DNA of 64,000 nucleotides from Acinetobacter bereziniae LMG 1003 = CIP 70.12 (GCF_000368925.1 NZ_KB849755.1:1232620-1296619); one strand, 5' to 3'. Positions 27,076-36,531 are shown, counted from the stretch's first letter. Notes: generated by a model from the sequence alone, not told the origin. Translations and numbers: made by a program.

Positions 27076-27996
27076 ATGATGCCAAATATAAACCACCTCG
27101 CACAAATACAACCCTCGAAAGAAAATGGTTTTAAATGTGAATCGGTCACATTTCAAGCTTTGGATGGCTATACGCTTGTTGGAACACGTTATACCCCAAC
27201 CCAAAATTCGATTAAAGCCAATTTACTGGTTTCAAGTGCTACTGGCGTACCACAGGCATTCTATCGACGATTCTCTGAATATGCTTCGCAAATGGGCTAT
27301 CAAGTGCTTTGCTTTGATTACCGTGGTGTAGACAAGTCTGCACCACGGCAACTAAAAGGCTTTAAAATGTCTTATCTGGACTGGGGCAAATTAGATCTTG
27401 CAGGCGCGATTGACTACTTTTTTGAAGATGACACTGCTTTATTTGTTGTGGGACATTCTTATGGTGGTCAAGCGCTTGGGCTAACCCCCAATCATGACAA
27501 AGTCACAGCGATGTATTGTTTCGGTACAGGTGCTGGATGGCACGGCTATATGCCTTTGAAAGAAAAACTTAAAGTTCAGGTGATTTGGAATATCGTGTTT
27601 CCCCCGATGGTCGCTATCACGGGTTATTTACCTTGGAGTAAACTCAATATGGGGGCTGATCTTCCAAAAGGCGTATATCAACAGTGGCGTAAATGGTGTA
27701 AAAATCCAACTTATTTTTTTGCTGATCCTGAACAACAGACATTGCATGACCAATATGCTCAAGTCAAAACGCCGATTTATGCTGTCGCAGCTTTGGATGA
27801 TGATTGGGCTTTACCGAACTCTCGTTATGCATTTATGCAACATTATAAAAATGCGCCTATGCATTTTATCAATATTTCAGCAGATGAATTTGGACTTCAA
27901 CAGATTGGGCATATGGGATATTTTCGAAAAGGTTCGGAACAGATTTGGGATAAAATGTTAGCTACTTTTGAGAGTTTAATACCACCTTCTTCATAA
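27076..27996 (+). CDS. Alpha/beta hydrolase family protein
   Basis: This 306-residue cytoplasmic hydrolase has the nucleophile elbow GHSYGGQ near residue 131, a probable acid in AALDDDW and a terminal histidine in QIGHMGYF. YTLVGTRYTPTQ near the start and YRGVDKSAP are typical of an uncharacterised hydrolase family. It lies 44 bases after the crotonase and 40 before the TetR gene, so co-transcription is likely. It may be a thioesterase or lipase serving the same acyl substrate. Confidence 0.8.
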   Translation: MMPNINHLAQIQPSKENGFKCESVTFQALDGYTLVGTRYTPTQNSIKANLLVSSATGVPQAFYRRFSEYASQMGYQVLCFDYRGVDKSAPRQLKGFKMSYLDWGKLDLAGAIDYFFEDDTALFVVGHSYGGQALGLTPNHDKVTAMYCFGTGAGWHGYMPLKEKLKVQVIWNIVFPPMVAITGYLPWSKLNMGADLPKGVYQQWRKWCKNPTYFFADPEQQTLHDQYAQVKTPIYAVAALDDDWALPNSRYAFMQHYKNAPMHFINISADEFGLQQIGHMGYFRKGSEQIWDKMLATFESLIPPSS

Positions 27997-28036
27997 ATAC
28001 AGCGCAATATAAATTTGTAGATTTTCTAGGTAAGCT

Positions 28037-28591
28037 ATGCGTCCACAAAAACTTTCTACTGAACAGATGCTCAATAGCTGTGCTTTACAATTTAAAGCAC
28101 ATGGTTATGCTGGGACAAGTATGGATATGTTGGCAAAAGCATGCGGACTGAGTAAAGCCTCTTTTTATTATTATTACCCAAGTAAAGAAGCTTTATTGAT
28201 GCAAGTTCTAGAACATACTCATCAATATCTAAATCAATCTTTGTTTAAGCTTGAAGACTTTGCTGTCATTGATACATCTACCCAGTTTCAAACCATACAT
28301 GAAAAAGCAGTACTTTTTTTTAGTTATGAAATAAAAGGCTGTCTCATGGGTATTCTTTCATTAGAAGCCAATGATATATCTTACACGGTGTTGCAAAAGA
28401 TTCGCACCATTTTTCAGGATTGGCAGCATGTTTTATATCAACTCTTTAAACAAACGCTCAACGAGCAAGATGCTCTAAAGGTAGCCAAAATAACTGTAGC
28501 AGATTATGAGGGAGCAATTTTAATGTATCGACTTTATCAAGATATATTCTATTTGGATCAAGTCAAAAAACGTGTACTGCAACTACTATAA
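28037..28591 (+). CDS. TetR/AcrR family regulator
   Basis: This 184-residue protein has the N-terminal TetR helix-turn-helix (QMLNSCALQFKAHGYAGTSM, then LAKACGLSKASFYYYYPSKEALL) and a variable helical ligand domain. AGGTAAG precedes the ATG. As third gene of the crotonase unit it probably represses that unit through the AACGATCGTT palindrome. A fatty acyl or aromatic ligand is a guess from context. Confidence 0.88.
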   Translation: MRPQKLSTEQMLNSCALQFKAHGYAGTSMDMLAKACGLSKASFYYYYPSKEALLMQVLEHTHQYLNQSLFKLEDFAVIDTSTQFQTIHEKAVLFFSYEIKGCLMGILSLEANDISYTVLQKIRTIFQDWQHVLYQLFKQTLNEQDALKVAKITVADYEGAILMYRLYQDIFYLDQVKKRVLQLL

Positions 28592-28637
28592 AATAATTTT
28601 ATTCAACTTTAACCCATACATAACTTCAGTGATTTAA

Positions 28638-29015
28638 ATGATGAAATATTTAACAAATTTAATTTTTTATGCCTTCCTTTCAACCAGTATCTGTAGCATT
28701 GCATATGCCAAATGCAATCAGACAGATCAACTACAGACCTATAGCTGTATGGAGCAGCAGCTCAAAACAGATAAGGTAAAAATGAATAAGATCTATCAAC
28801 GAATCTACCAACAATATGATGCTAAAAATAAAGCGTTGCTGGAAAAAGCACAAAAAGCTTGGCTGAGCTATCGTGATGCGCAATGTACAGAACTTACGGG
28901 AAGCTTATATTATGGTGCAATGGGCTTAGCTTCAGGCTTTGCACATTTAGACTGTGAAATGAATGCGACACAATTTCGACTCAAAGAATTAACCAGTTTA
29001 CTGGAAGGTCAATAA
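28638..29015 (+). CDS. LprI-like / DUF1311 secreted protein
   Basis: This 125-residue protein has a signal peptide cut near AYA-KCNQ. The pattern C-x12-C plus KAQKAWLSYRDAQCTEL and LDCEMNATQFRLKEL is characteristic of the DUF1311/LprI family. Some members inhibit lysozyme. The mature part is helical with four cysteines, likely two disulfides. Its 3' end overlaps the convergent next gene by seven bases. Confidence 0.83.
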   Translation: MMKYLTNLIFYAFLSTSICSIAYAKCNQTDQLQTYSCMEQQLKTDKVKMNKIYQRIYQQYDAKNKALLEKAQKAWLSYRDAQCTELTGSLYYGAMGLASGFAHLDCEMNATQFRLKELTSLLEGQ

Positions 29016-29590
29016 CGGTCTTTGAACTCGGCTTTATGTTCTACCCCCTGATGATCGACATGGGCGTAGAACACGCCATAACGCCCAACATAATATTCAA
29101 GCGATTGGTCATGATAATTCCAAAAAATAGACCATTCCCCAAAGTCAAATGAGCCAACTTGACTTTGTGTATTCATTGGCATCTTACTCAACATATCATG
29201 CTGAATATGCCCCGCTTGAGAAAAATCTTTAGTTTGTAGCGCCTGCTGAAAAAACAATTGTGCTGCGGCATCAAATAAACGTTGATCTTCATCAGTGATC
29301 TGAAACTCATTGGCAGTTTCTGGTTCGGTCATAACTTGCTGTTCAACTTGATCTATAGAATCTTGTGTTGAGGATATTTCTGTGGTGTTTTTTTGTCGTT
29401 CTTGATCAATCATCTGTTTAATCAGCTTGGTTTTTTCAGGCAATTCATGATCTTCGGGTGGATTTTTTATCCATTTGGAAAGGTCTTGCCTTTGCTGTTC
29501 GACGGCTGCATTAATTTTATGTTTAGCGAACAAACGCCATAACACATAGAGTGCAATCAAAATGAGTAAAACAATGATTAATTTCAACAT
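29009..29590 (-). CDS. Membrane-anchored uncharacterised protein
   Basis: I do not recognise this 193-residue protein. An N-terminal transmembrane helix (LKLIIVLLILIALYVLWRLF) is followed by a positively charged stretch, a Gln/Glu-rich linker (~60-100) and a C-terminal domain of about 90 residues rich in aromatic residues (FGEWSIFWNYHDQSLEYYVG). It is probably anchored in the inner membrane with the bulk in the cytoplasm. Confidence 0.7.
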   Translation of the reverse strand: MLKLIIVLLILIALYVLWRLFAKHKINAAVEQQRQDLSKWIKNPPEDHELPEKTKLIKQMIDQERQKNTTEISSTQDSIDQVEQQVMTEPETANEFQITDEDQRLFDAAAQLFFQQALQTKDFSQAGHIQHDMLSKMPMNTQSQVGSFDFGEWSIFWNYHDQSLEYYVGRYGVFYAHVDHQGVEHKAEFKDRY

Positions 29591-29750
29591 AGACTCATCT
29601 CAAACATAAAATACAGCTTAGTTCAGACGTATTTGCCAAGTTTAAAGCTAGATATTTTGATTGTTTTTTTAGTGATATACTGATTGAATTGTATAACGAT
29701 CAAAATCAACTGATCAGCTTTAAACGTAACAATTTCTTTCTTTACAATAC

Positions 29751-30386
29751 CTAATCAGCAGTTGTTTGAAATAGCTTTAAATTCCCACCTGAAAATTCAA
29801 GCCCTTTGTTTGGAATCTTCTTTAAAGTAATGGGTTTTCCTACATTTTTATAAATTGGCTTGTCGCCATCAAGTTCTTTTAAATCAATTTTTTGAATGTA
29901 GATCTGATTATTCCGTGTATAGAGCTTTACACCTCCTTCATCTGATGCCATATAATGAACTTTTAGATGGTGAATATGTTGTAAGTCTTCTACCCATACA
30001 ATAATTAAATCACCACCTCGTTCATACATACCATCAAAATAAACAGTATCTGCATCGATTTTTTCTGCTTTTACTGCAACATAACCAATAGCATCAACAC
30101 TATGATCGACAAAATAGACTGATTTTTTGCCATTAAACTGCAATCCATACGCTGAATAATATTGTTCTTTATTTTGCTTCTTCGTTTGGCATGAATAGCT
30201 CTTTAACCCGACTTTTGTTGAACCTAACTGGTAAGTTTGTGCTGTAAATATCTCGCTATCATCTTGTGTGCATTCATTAGAAAGCTTCGTTTGAACGGTT
30301 AATTGTTCAAATGGTTTGGCATAGATTTGTGCTGTTGCCACTAAACCACAGATCAATAAAAAGGATGGGAATGATCGTATTTTCAT
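29751..30386 (-). CDS. Secreted uncharacterised protein
   Basis: This 211-residue protein starts with a signal peptide (SFPSFLLICGLVATAQIYA) and has two cysteines in the first ~65 mature residues that may form a disulfide. The rest is beta-rich and polar. No known domain is apparent. It is monocistronic by spacing, and its function is unknown. Confidence 0.7.
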   Translation of the reverse strand: MKIRSFPSFLLICGLVATAQIYAKPFEQLTVQTKLSNECTQDDSEIFTAQTYQLGSTKVGLKSYSCQTKKQNKEQYYSAYGLQFNGKKSVYFVDHSVDAIGYVAVKAEKIDADTVYFDGMYERGGDLIIVWVEDLQHIHHLKVHYMASDEGGVKLYTRNNQIYIQKIDLKELDGDKPIYKNVGKPITLKKIPNKGLEFSGGNLKLFQTTAD

Positions 30387-30522
30387 GTCGATTTTCTATA
30401 TTTTTAGAATAAAGGATGATCACTTCAATACTTTAGCAAAGAAATGATCGATTCAAGCATCATTGTATCAATATTTAAATGATACAACACCCTATCCGTA
30501 CGTATAGAACATTTAAAAGTGA

Positions 30523-31440
30523 TTATTGTAAGGTCTTTAACTGTGCCAAGCTTTGCTGTTGTTGTAATTGTTGCTCAAATTCTGCTTTACCTTTTGCCAC
30601 ATAATTTTGCAATCCATCTGGATCAATAAATGCATTTTGGTCACCTGCTTTCAGTCTAATCAATTTCTGCTTCATATTGAAACGATCAGCTTTATTTGCC
30701 AAAAAGATATCAGCATGAATCGCATTTAACGTTTGAAATGTTTTTTGCATATCCGTCACGATATGAGGGTAATTTTTGTTATTTAATAAATGATAGCCCC
30801 CTGTAAACAAACTATCAGCATAAATAATTTGATAATGTTTAAAGTGATACTGTACTTCGGTTGTCCATGAAGTCGCACCCGGTAAATGCCCAGGCGTAGC
30901 ATGAGCTGTAAAGACTTGTTCACCCAACTTTAACTGCTCGCCATCTTTAAAAATCAGATCCGCTTTTACAGGAGGAAATGGCAATTGATTTCCCAAAGCA
31001 AAGTCCGTGCTGGCGCCATTGGCGAGCATCTCAGCATTCTCTGCACTGGCAATCAGTTTTGCCCCACTCCATTGTTTTAATTTGGCAAAACCACCTGCCT
31101 GATCCAAACGTGCATGACTATTTAACAGATATTTAACATCGGTGATTTTAAAACCCAATTTCTCAATATTACTTTTGATCTGTACCGCAGATTGATCAAT
31201 TCCACTATCAATGAGAACCAAACCTGCACCTGTATCAAATAAGACTGAAGAAAGATTTTCAGTACCGACATAATAAACATGGTGGAAAATTTTAAAAGGC
31301 TCAATCGGTGCATTCCACAGCTCAAACAGACTCATCGGTGGGGCTTCAGTCAATGCTTGTTGTGAGTTTAAGGTTGCAGCTTGTGAAAATTGAATACTCA
31401 TTGCCATTAACGAAACAACGATAGATTTGATCAGGCGCAT
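30523..31440 (-). CDS. B3-type metallo-beta-lactamase fold protein, R-Q-K variant
   Basis: This 305-residue exported protein (signal cut near SQA-ATLN) resembles subclass B3 metallo-beta-lactamases over its full length (LIDSG, YLLNSHARLDQAGG, ATPGHLPGATSW, YADSLFTGGY). The zinc motif is H109-A-R111-L-D113-Q114, with H185 and a late K250 (LANKAD). Standard B3 enzymes have His at the positions filled by R111, Q114 and K250. H109, D113, H185 and S210 are kept. This matches the reported B3-RQK pattern, whose metal use and lactamase activity differ from classic B3. The start at 31440 puts the signal peptide first; the upstream extension lacks one. Confidence 0.82.
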   Translation of the reverse strand: MRLIKSIVVSLMAMSIQFSQAATLNSQQALTEAPPMSLFELWNAPIEPFKIFHHVYYVGTENLSSVLFDTGAGLVLIDSGIDQSAVQIKSNIEKLGFKITDVKYLLNSHARLDQAGGFAKLKQWSGAKLIASAENAEMLANGASTDFALGNQLPFPPVKADLIFKDGEQLKLGEQVFTAHATPGHLPGATSWTTEVQYHFKHYQIIYADSLFTGGYHLLNNKNYPHIVTDMQKTFQTLNAIHADIFLANKADRFNMKQKLIRLKAGDQNAFIDPDGLQNYVAKGKAEFEQQLQQQQSLAQLKTLQ

Positions 31441-31563
31441 ATAAGCGATCCATGCTGACAAAGAGTCGCTATATTTTCTCAAATCATGATATTTTTCAAA
31501 CTTTAACTGTCTAAAAAACAGCTAAATACAGCTGTAATTGTAAAAAACTTTTTCAACTATAAC

Positions 31564-32706
31564 TTATGGCTTATTTCTGGGCTTAAGCACTTTGTTTGCA
31601 ATACGATTACTGGTATCTATCGCAAATTGATCAACATATCGGCTATAAAAATTTGCAACGATTAAAGTCACAGCAATTGCACTTAAACCAGAAACAAGAA
31701 CAGTCCACGAATATGCCCAATGCCAACTTAAAAACAAATTAAACAGTGGAATACACACCAAATACAACATCAACAAATGCAGTAAGTAAATGGAAAAAGA
31801 TAATTTACCGAGCCACACCAAAATAGGATGATCCAAATGTCGCGATAATAATGGGCTCATCAATACACTATAAACAATCAAGATTCCTGCAATAAAATTG
31901 CCATAATCATAGGTGTTTTCACCTAAGATATGATAAAGACCCGCATATGCTGTACTGGTATTGTGCGCTCCTGCAAAATACAAACCTGTGAACAACATGA
32001 GAATCGCAATCAAATTGGGCAATGTTTTCGCATAGAGATAAATATAGATTCCAATAATAAAACTCGAAATACCAAAGCTAAACCCTTGTCCGCGCCATAT
32101 AAATGCAAGACAGGGAATCAGTAGTGATGCGAACCAAAATGCTATCTTTTTATACTGATAAAGATAAAGTAAAAAAAATAAGACAAATGAACCCATCAAC
32201 TCAATGGTCATGGTCCACAAGACCCAATTGACATCACTTTCAGAAAATAGAAAAGCACCTATCGTGCCTTCATAAAGTGCATGACTAAAACTGTAATTTT
32301 GTACTGCAAATGCTTGTAACCAAGCCCCCACATGCTGGCTATCGATATGAATGATTTTAAAGACTGACCACATCAGCAAACATGATGCAAGTGCAGGAAT
32401 CATTAAGCGTGGATAACGCTTAATCATCATATTCTTGATTTTAGAATGAAATTGCTGCGGGCTTTTTAAGATGGCATAGCTCAGTACATAGCCACTCAAT
32501 ACAAAAAAAACAAAAACAGCTGCATCGCCTGAGTAAAAAAAACCAAACGGCGAATGATGTATGTGATACACCCATTTAAGATCCGTGGTTTCATGAGGAT
32601 CAAAGTGATGTAAATATGGAAAAAAACTCATGGCAAGATGAGAAAATACGACAGCTAAACAGGCTAAGCCTCGGATACTTTCTGCCGAATTTATTTTTGC
32701 GGACAT
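31564..32706 (-). CDS. Acyltransferase 3 family membrane protein
   Basis: This 380-residue inner-membrane protein has about ten hydrophobic helices. The acyltransferase-3 opening includes INSAESIRGLACLAVVFSHL with the conserved R and H, and a later helix has the family's SFSIYLLHLL. Such proteins O-acylate extracytoplasmic polysaccharides or lipids. It follows pgaD on the same strand after 58 bases, but a terminator-like hairpin lies in the gap. It might decorate the poly-GlcNAc product or act elsewhere. Confidence 0.83.
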   Translation of the reverse strand: MSAKINSAESIRGLACLAVVFSHLAMSFFPYLHHFDPHETTDLKWVYHIHHSPFGFFYSGDAAVFVFFVLSGYVLSYAILKSPQQFHSKIKNMMIKRYPRLMIPALASCLLMWSVFKIIHIDSQHVGAWLQAFAVQNYSFSHALYEGTIGAFLFSESDVNWVLWTMTIELMGSFVLFFLLYLYQYKKIAFWFASLLIPCLAFIWRGQGFSFGISSFIIGIYIYLYAKTLPNLIAILMLFTGLYFAGAHNTSTAYAGLYHILGENTYDYGNFIAGILIVYSVLMSPLLSRHLDHPILVWLGKLSFSIYLLHLLMLYLVCIPLFNLFLSWHWAYSWTVLVSGLSAIAVTLIVANFYSRYVDQFAIDTSNRIANKVLKPRNKP

Positions 32707-32726
32707 CTATTATTCCCTATGAAAAC

Positions 32727-32751
32727 AAAAGCCCCAACCAGTGGGACTTTT
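32727..32751 (-). terminator. Terminator-like hairpin between pgaD and acyltransferase
   Basis: On the minus strand the stem AAAAGTCCCA / TGGGGCTTTT has one mismatch and is followed by GTTTT. It sits about 20 bases before the acyltransferase start, so it could end pgaBCD transcription or attenuate read-through. Confidence 0.65.
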
Positions 32752-32764
32752 ATTGACTCAACCC

Positions 32765-33184
32765 TTAGTCAATGTAAGTAATACGACCATCTGCATCATG
32801 GTGTACTGTCGCCACTTTTTGCTGACGAGATTGCACCAATGCATCAGCATTCAGATTAAAATAATCAGCATATTCCTGAGTAGATTTTGCTTCTGCTTCT
32901 TTTTTAGTTTTAGCAGGCACAAAGTTACTCCACAACCACAACGAAATCGCACAAGCAATTAAAGCAAACAAACCACTTTCTAGAGCTTTTGCAAAAGCAT
33001 TAAAAAAGTAGTGAACCAATTGTGGCTTTTCTAAAGACAGATAGCCAATCAAAATAACAATCGGTCTCCAAAGCAACAACCAAAATGCCCACAACATTGC
33101 AGTGATGGTTGTCGAAAAGTAACGACGATGCCAAGGTAACTGCTTGCGTACATCAATAATCAAAGACTCAGTTTTCATTTTCAT
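32765..33184 (-). CDS. pgaD: PgaD, poly-GlcNAc synthase accessory protein
   Basis: This 139-residue protein has two transmembrane helices (about 25-50 and 70-90), the topology of PgaD. PgaD supports the glycosyltransferase PgaC and is needed for c-di-GMP-controlled synthesis in E. coli. Sequence alone is weak for this divergent family, but the position 39 bases after pgaC makes the assignment solid. A second in-frame ATG two codons later is an equally possible start. Confidence 0.85.
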   Translation of the reverse strand: MKMKTESLIIDVRKQLPWHRRYFSTTITAMLWAFWLLLWRPIVILIGYLSLEKPQLVHYFFNAFAKALESGLFALIACAISLWLWSNFVPAKTKKEAEAKSTQEYADYFNLNADALVQSRQQKVATVHHDADGRITYID

Positions 33185-33223
33185 ATCTCAAAAGCACGAT
33201 ATTGGCTTAGGTTATTTAACCTT

Positions 33224-34489
33224 TTAGTCATCTTGTCGCATCCCACGGTCAGGACTTACCCAACGTGCTCGTTTACTGTCACCACGTAAAAGAACTTTAG
33301 GAAATGCCACAATACTTGCCGTTACGGTAATCAACCAAAATACAAAAGGATACCAAATCATCCAATAATAGTTTCTCGCCAAACTTGATTCATAACGACT
33401 GTCCATCCATTTGCTGATTGCAAACTGTAATAAACAAGTCGTACCGAGTAAGATTCCTGTTCCCATCGGTAATAATGGAGAACTCATTGCTGGGAATCCA
33501 GCATAAGGAAGAACCAAATGTAATATCCAGAAAATCACCATAATCAACATTAAATATGACCAGACCAGCGTTAGAATCAACTCAATAATCAAAGGCCATA
33601 AAAAATTCAGTTTCGGTTTGAATAATACATCTATATTCTTAATTAAAACTTGCGCACCACCCATTGCCCAACGTAAACGTTGTTTCCATAAACCATTAAA
33701 GGTTTCAGGCATCAAAATCCACACCAATGCATTAGGTTCAAATTTGACATCCCAACCTGCACGATGCAGCTTCCAAGTGACATCAATATCTTCAGTCAGC
33801 ATATTGGGTGACCAATACCCTACTTCATGTACAGCACTTTTTCGAAAAGCCGTGATCACACCTGATACAGTAAATAGTCGTCCAAAAGTTCTTTGCGCAC
33901 GCTTAATCATTCCGACAATCGAAGAAAATTCACCGACTTGAATGCGCCCAAGCAAAGTTGAACGTGTACGAATACGAGGGTTACCTGTAACCGCTGCAAC
34001 GGTTGGATTATTTAAGAAATGACGAATCATCCATTGTGCAGCATGTGGATCAAGCAAAGCATCACCATCAATCCCGATCAAGAACTCAGCCTCAGTGAGC
34101 AAACTCCCTGCTTGTAAAGCCATCGCTTTACCTTGGTTCTCTGCCAAATGTACAACACGCAGTTTGTCGTACTTCAATGCCAATTGATTGAGAATCTCGG
34201 CTGTATTGTCAGAGCTTCCATCATTGATTGCAATAACTTCAAAATTGGGATAATTCAACTTTAATGCATGGCTGATGGTTTCGTCAGCATTATCCTGCTC
34301 ATTAAAACAAGGAACAAGCACTGCAACTAAAGGATATTCTTCTAAAGCTGCTGGCTGAGTATATGGAGGCTCTTTACGCTCTTTCCAATAGAAAATTAAA
34401 GCACCAATCATCCATAGATATGACATAAATAATGGATAATAGAAGATAAAATTTAATAAGGACTGCCACAGGTGCTGGATTGCGCTCAT
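33224..34489 (-). CDS. pgaC: PgaC, poly-beta-1,6-GlcNAc synthase
   Basis: This 421-residue family-2 glycosyltransferase has an N-terminal helix and several C-terminal helices. Its motifs are AINDGSSDNT, GIDGDALL, TEDIDVTWKL and the processivity motif QRLRWAMGG. It polymerises UDP-GlcNAc at the inner membrane into the biofilm polysaccharide PNAG. AAGGTGTG precedes the start, and only eight bases separate it from pgaB. Confidence 0.93.
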   Translation of the reverse strand: MSAIQHLWQSLLNFIFYYPLFMSYLWMIGALIFYWKERKEPPYTQPAALEEYPLVAVLVPCFNEQDNADETISHALKLNYPNFEVIAINDGSSDNTAEILNQLALKYDKLRVVHLAENQGKAMALQAGSLLTEAEFLIGIDGDALLDPHAAQWMIRHFLNNPTVAAVTGNPRIRTRSTLLGRIQVGEFSSIVGMIKRAQRTFGRLFTVSGVITAFRKSAVHEVGYWSPNMLTEDIDVTWKLHRAGWDVKFEPNALVWILMPETFNGLWKQRLRWAMGGAQVLIKNIDVLFKPKLNFLWPLIIELILTLVWSYLMLIMVIFWILHLVLPYAGFPAMSSPLLPMGTGILLGTTCLLQFAISKWMDSRYESSLARNYYWMIWYPFVFWLITVTASIVAFPKVLLRGDSKRARWVSPDRGMRQDD

Positions 34490-34497
34490 ATCACACC

Positions 34498-36531
34498 TTA
34501 AGGAACCAATCGTTGTGGTTTAGAATCAAATACTTTACGCATCTCGGCAGTATTTGGATGATCTTCAATCGGATCATCTGGATAATAACCCACATGCATC
34601 ACCCCTTGTTGGTACAAGGACTGAATTGTTTGAGTAATTTCAGAAGTCGGAATTTTCTGGTTATTACGCCAGTTTACTGCCTGTAACTCAAAAATTGTCT
34701 TTTTGATCCCATTGGGTTGCTTCTTCACACGTTGCACTAAATCTTTATAGAATTTAGTTGCGTCAGGGGCTTGCTCCATATAAGGCATTGCCATGATTGC
34801 AGTGAAGTCATAATTTTTAAGTGACTGCTCTAAAGACTGCGCATACCAGTTTTCAGAATATGCAGACAGTGCCACCTGCGCATACAAGTTACGAGCTGTG
34901 AGTAAAAATGGTTGGTAATAACGTGCTTTCTGCGCCAAATCCATTGCAAAACTGTCGATTGTCTTGGTTTTAAAATCAGTCCATTTTTGTAGTTTCGCAT
35001 CATCATTACGAATTTCTTCTAAATCCGCAGGTAAGCCAATTTTTTGATAGGCTTGGATCGCTTGAGGGCTTGCATCTTCATAATCGGATAAGGTTGCATC
35101 ATCATGGAATAAAATTCCATCAAAAGTCGTCGACTTTGCTAAATCCTGATATATACCTTCGATCACTTTACGTGCTTCAGGAGAGTATGGGCTCAAACGG
35201 TGATAACCCATGTTGAGATGATCACTGTCTTTGGCTTGTTGAGTTACCACAACATCTTTAGAGGCTGGATTTGATGCAGGTAAATCCCAAGCCAACAACG
35301 GCATCCAAGCATATAAACGACTCACATGCGTCCGGGTTTGAATTTGCCAAGCAACACGGTTAAATAAATCTGCACGCATTGGAAGATAACGGTTCGGGAA
35401 ATAGACCATGTCAGCAGAACCGTTTGCATCTGGATCAGCAAATGCTTGTAAGAATACTGTGGTCACATTCATTTCACGAATACGATCTAACAAATGTCCT
35501 AAATTCTTCTCTTGCTGTGCTTCGTCTGGATCATAAATATAATCAAGGTCGACATGCATCACTTTTTGCGGGCGATTATTGTCAGTAAAATTCATTTGAC
35601 GACTTTGGATTTCTTGTGCCAAAGCGTCAGTGGTCATATTACCTTCAACCAAGATGCGGTTTAAATGACCTAATGATTTTTCAATATGATCAGGACCATC
35701 GTCCAAGCTAATTGTTATTGGCATGCCCACTTTTTTAGCCAATGCGACTGTTTCCATATTATAGCGACCATATGGCCACACCATGACGCGTGGTGCTTTT
35801 AAACCATGTGATTGCAATACTTTATTGTTCTTTTTCAAATCATTGAAAATACGATCTGCATAGACTTTATCCGATTCATAGGTTTTACTTTTTGGATAAT
35901 ATTCACGTGTTACCGCAGCAGGCTCAGAATTCCCTTGAGGATTGCCTAAAATACCCCGGTGTAAGTTATAGCTATGGCTACCAATTTCCACATAACCGCT
36001 CTTTTGCATGGTTTTCAGTTCATCCCAAGACAAAAGTTTTTTACGTGGTAATTTATCATCACCAAATTGAACCATTTCATTGGCTTTTGGTTCTAGCCAA
36101 GAACCCACAACAGCCAATACAACTGGAATCTTGCGTTGTTTAATTACTGGAAAGCCATATTGATAAAAAGACTGATAACCATCATCGACAGTCAATAAAA
36201 CGGGTTTAGTCGGTAATTTAAACTTACCTTCATTGGCTTTAATAATTTGGTCAACATTGACAAAGTGATAGTCGTTTTTCTGTAACCAGTCTAAATGCAA
36301 TTCAAACTGCTTTGTGGTTACTGCATAATCAGGAATGACGGCATCATGATTTGGCGTAATTTCATGATAACCAATAATTGTCAGCGTATTTAAATCAATC
36401 TTAGGTAGTTCATGCTCAATAGGAGTTTCAGTAGCAACTTGGTCTACTTCTGCCATAGCACTATTATAAAAGGATGAAAACAATAGTGTTACGCATATCA
36501 TCGCTGAAGGAGAAAAGTAACGGCTTAGCAT
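34498..36531 (-). CDS. pgaB: PgaB, poly-GlcNAc de-N-acetylase
   Basis: This 677-residue protein has a signal peptide cut near NSAMA-EV with no lipobox cysteine, whereas E. coli PgaB is a lipoprotein. Residues ~85-310 form the polysaccharide deacetylase domain (LLTVDDGYQSF, EIGSHSYNLH). Residues ~320-670 form the PgaB glycoside-hydrolase-like domain (VMHVDLDYIYDPD, FHDDATLSDYE). It partially deacetylates PNAG in the periplasm, needed for export. The usual upstream partner pgaA, the outer-membrane porin, is absent here. Confidence 0.92.
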   Translation of the reverse strand: MLSRYFSPSAMICVTLLFSSFYNSAMAEVDQVATETPIEHELPKIDLNTLTIIGYHEITPNHDAVIPDYAVTTKQFELHLDWLQKNDYHFVNVDQIIKANEGKFKLPTKPVLLTVDDGYQSFYQYGFPVIKQRKIPVVLAVVGSWLEPKANEMVQFGDDKLPRKKLLSWDELKTMQKSGYVEIGSHSYNLHRGILGNPQGNSEPAAVTREYYPKSKTYESDKVYADRIFNDLKKNNKVLQSHGLKAPRVMVWPYGRYNMETVALAKKVGMPITISLDDGPDHIEKSLGHLNRILVEGNMTTDALAQEIQSRQMNFTDNNRPQKVMHVDLDYIYDPDEAQQEKNLGHLLDRIREMNVTTVFLQAFADPDANGSADMVYFPNRYLPMRADLFNRVAWQIQTRTHVSRLYAWMPLLAWDLPASNPASKDVVVTQQAKDSDHLNMGYHRLSPYSPEARKVIEGIYQDLAKSTTFDGILFHDDATLSDYEDASPQAIQAYQKIGLPADLEEIRNDDAKLQKWTDFKTKTIDSFAMDLAQKARYYQPFLLTARNLYAQVALSAYSENWYAQSLEQSLKNYDFTAIMAMPYMEQAPDATKFYKDLVQRVKKQPNGIKKTIFELQAVNWRNNQKIPTSEITQTIQSLYQQGVMHVGYYPDDPIEDHPNTAEMRKVFDSKPQRLVP

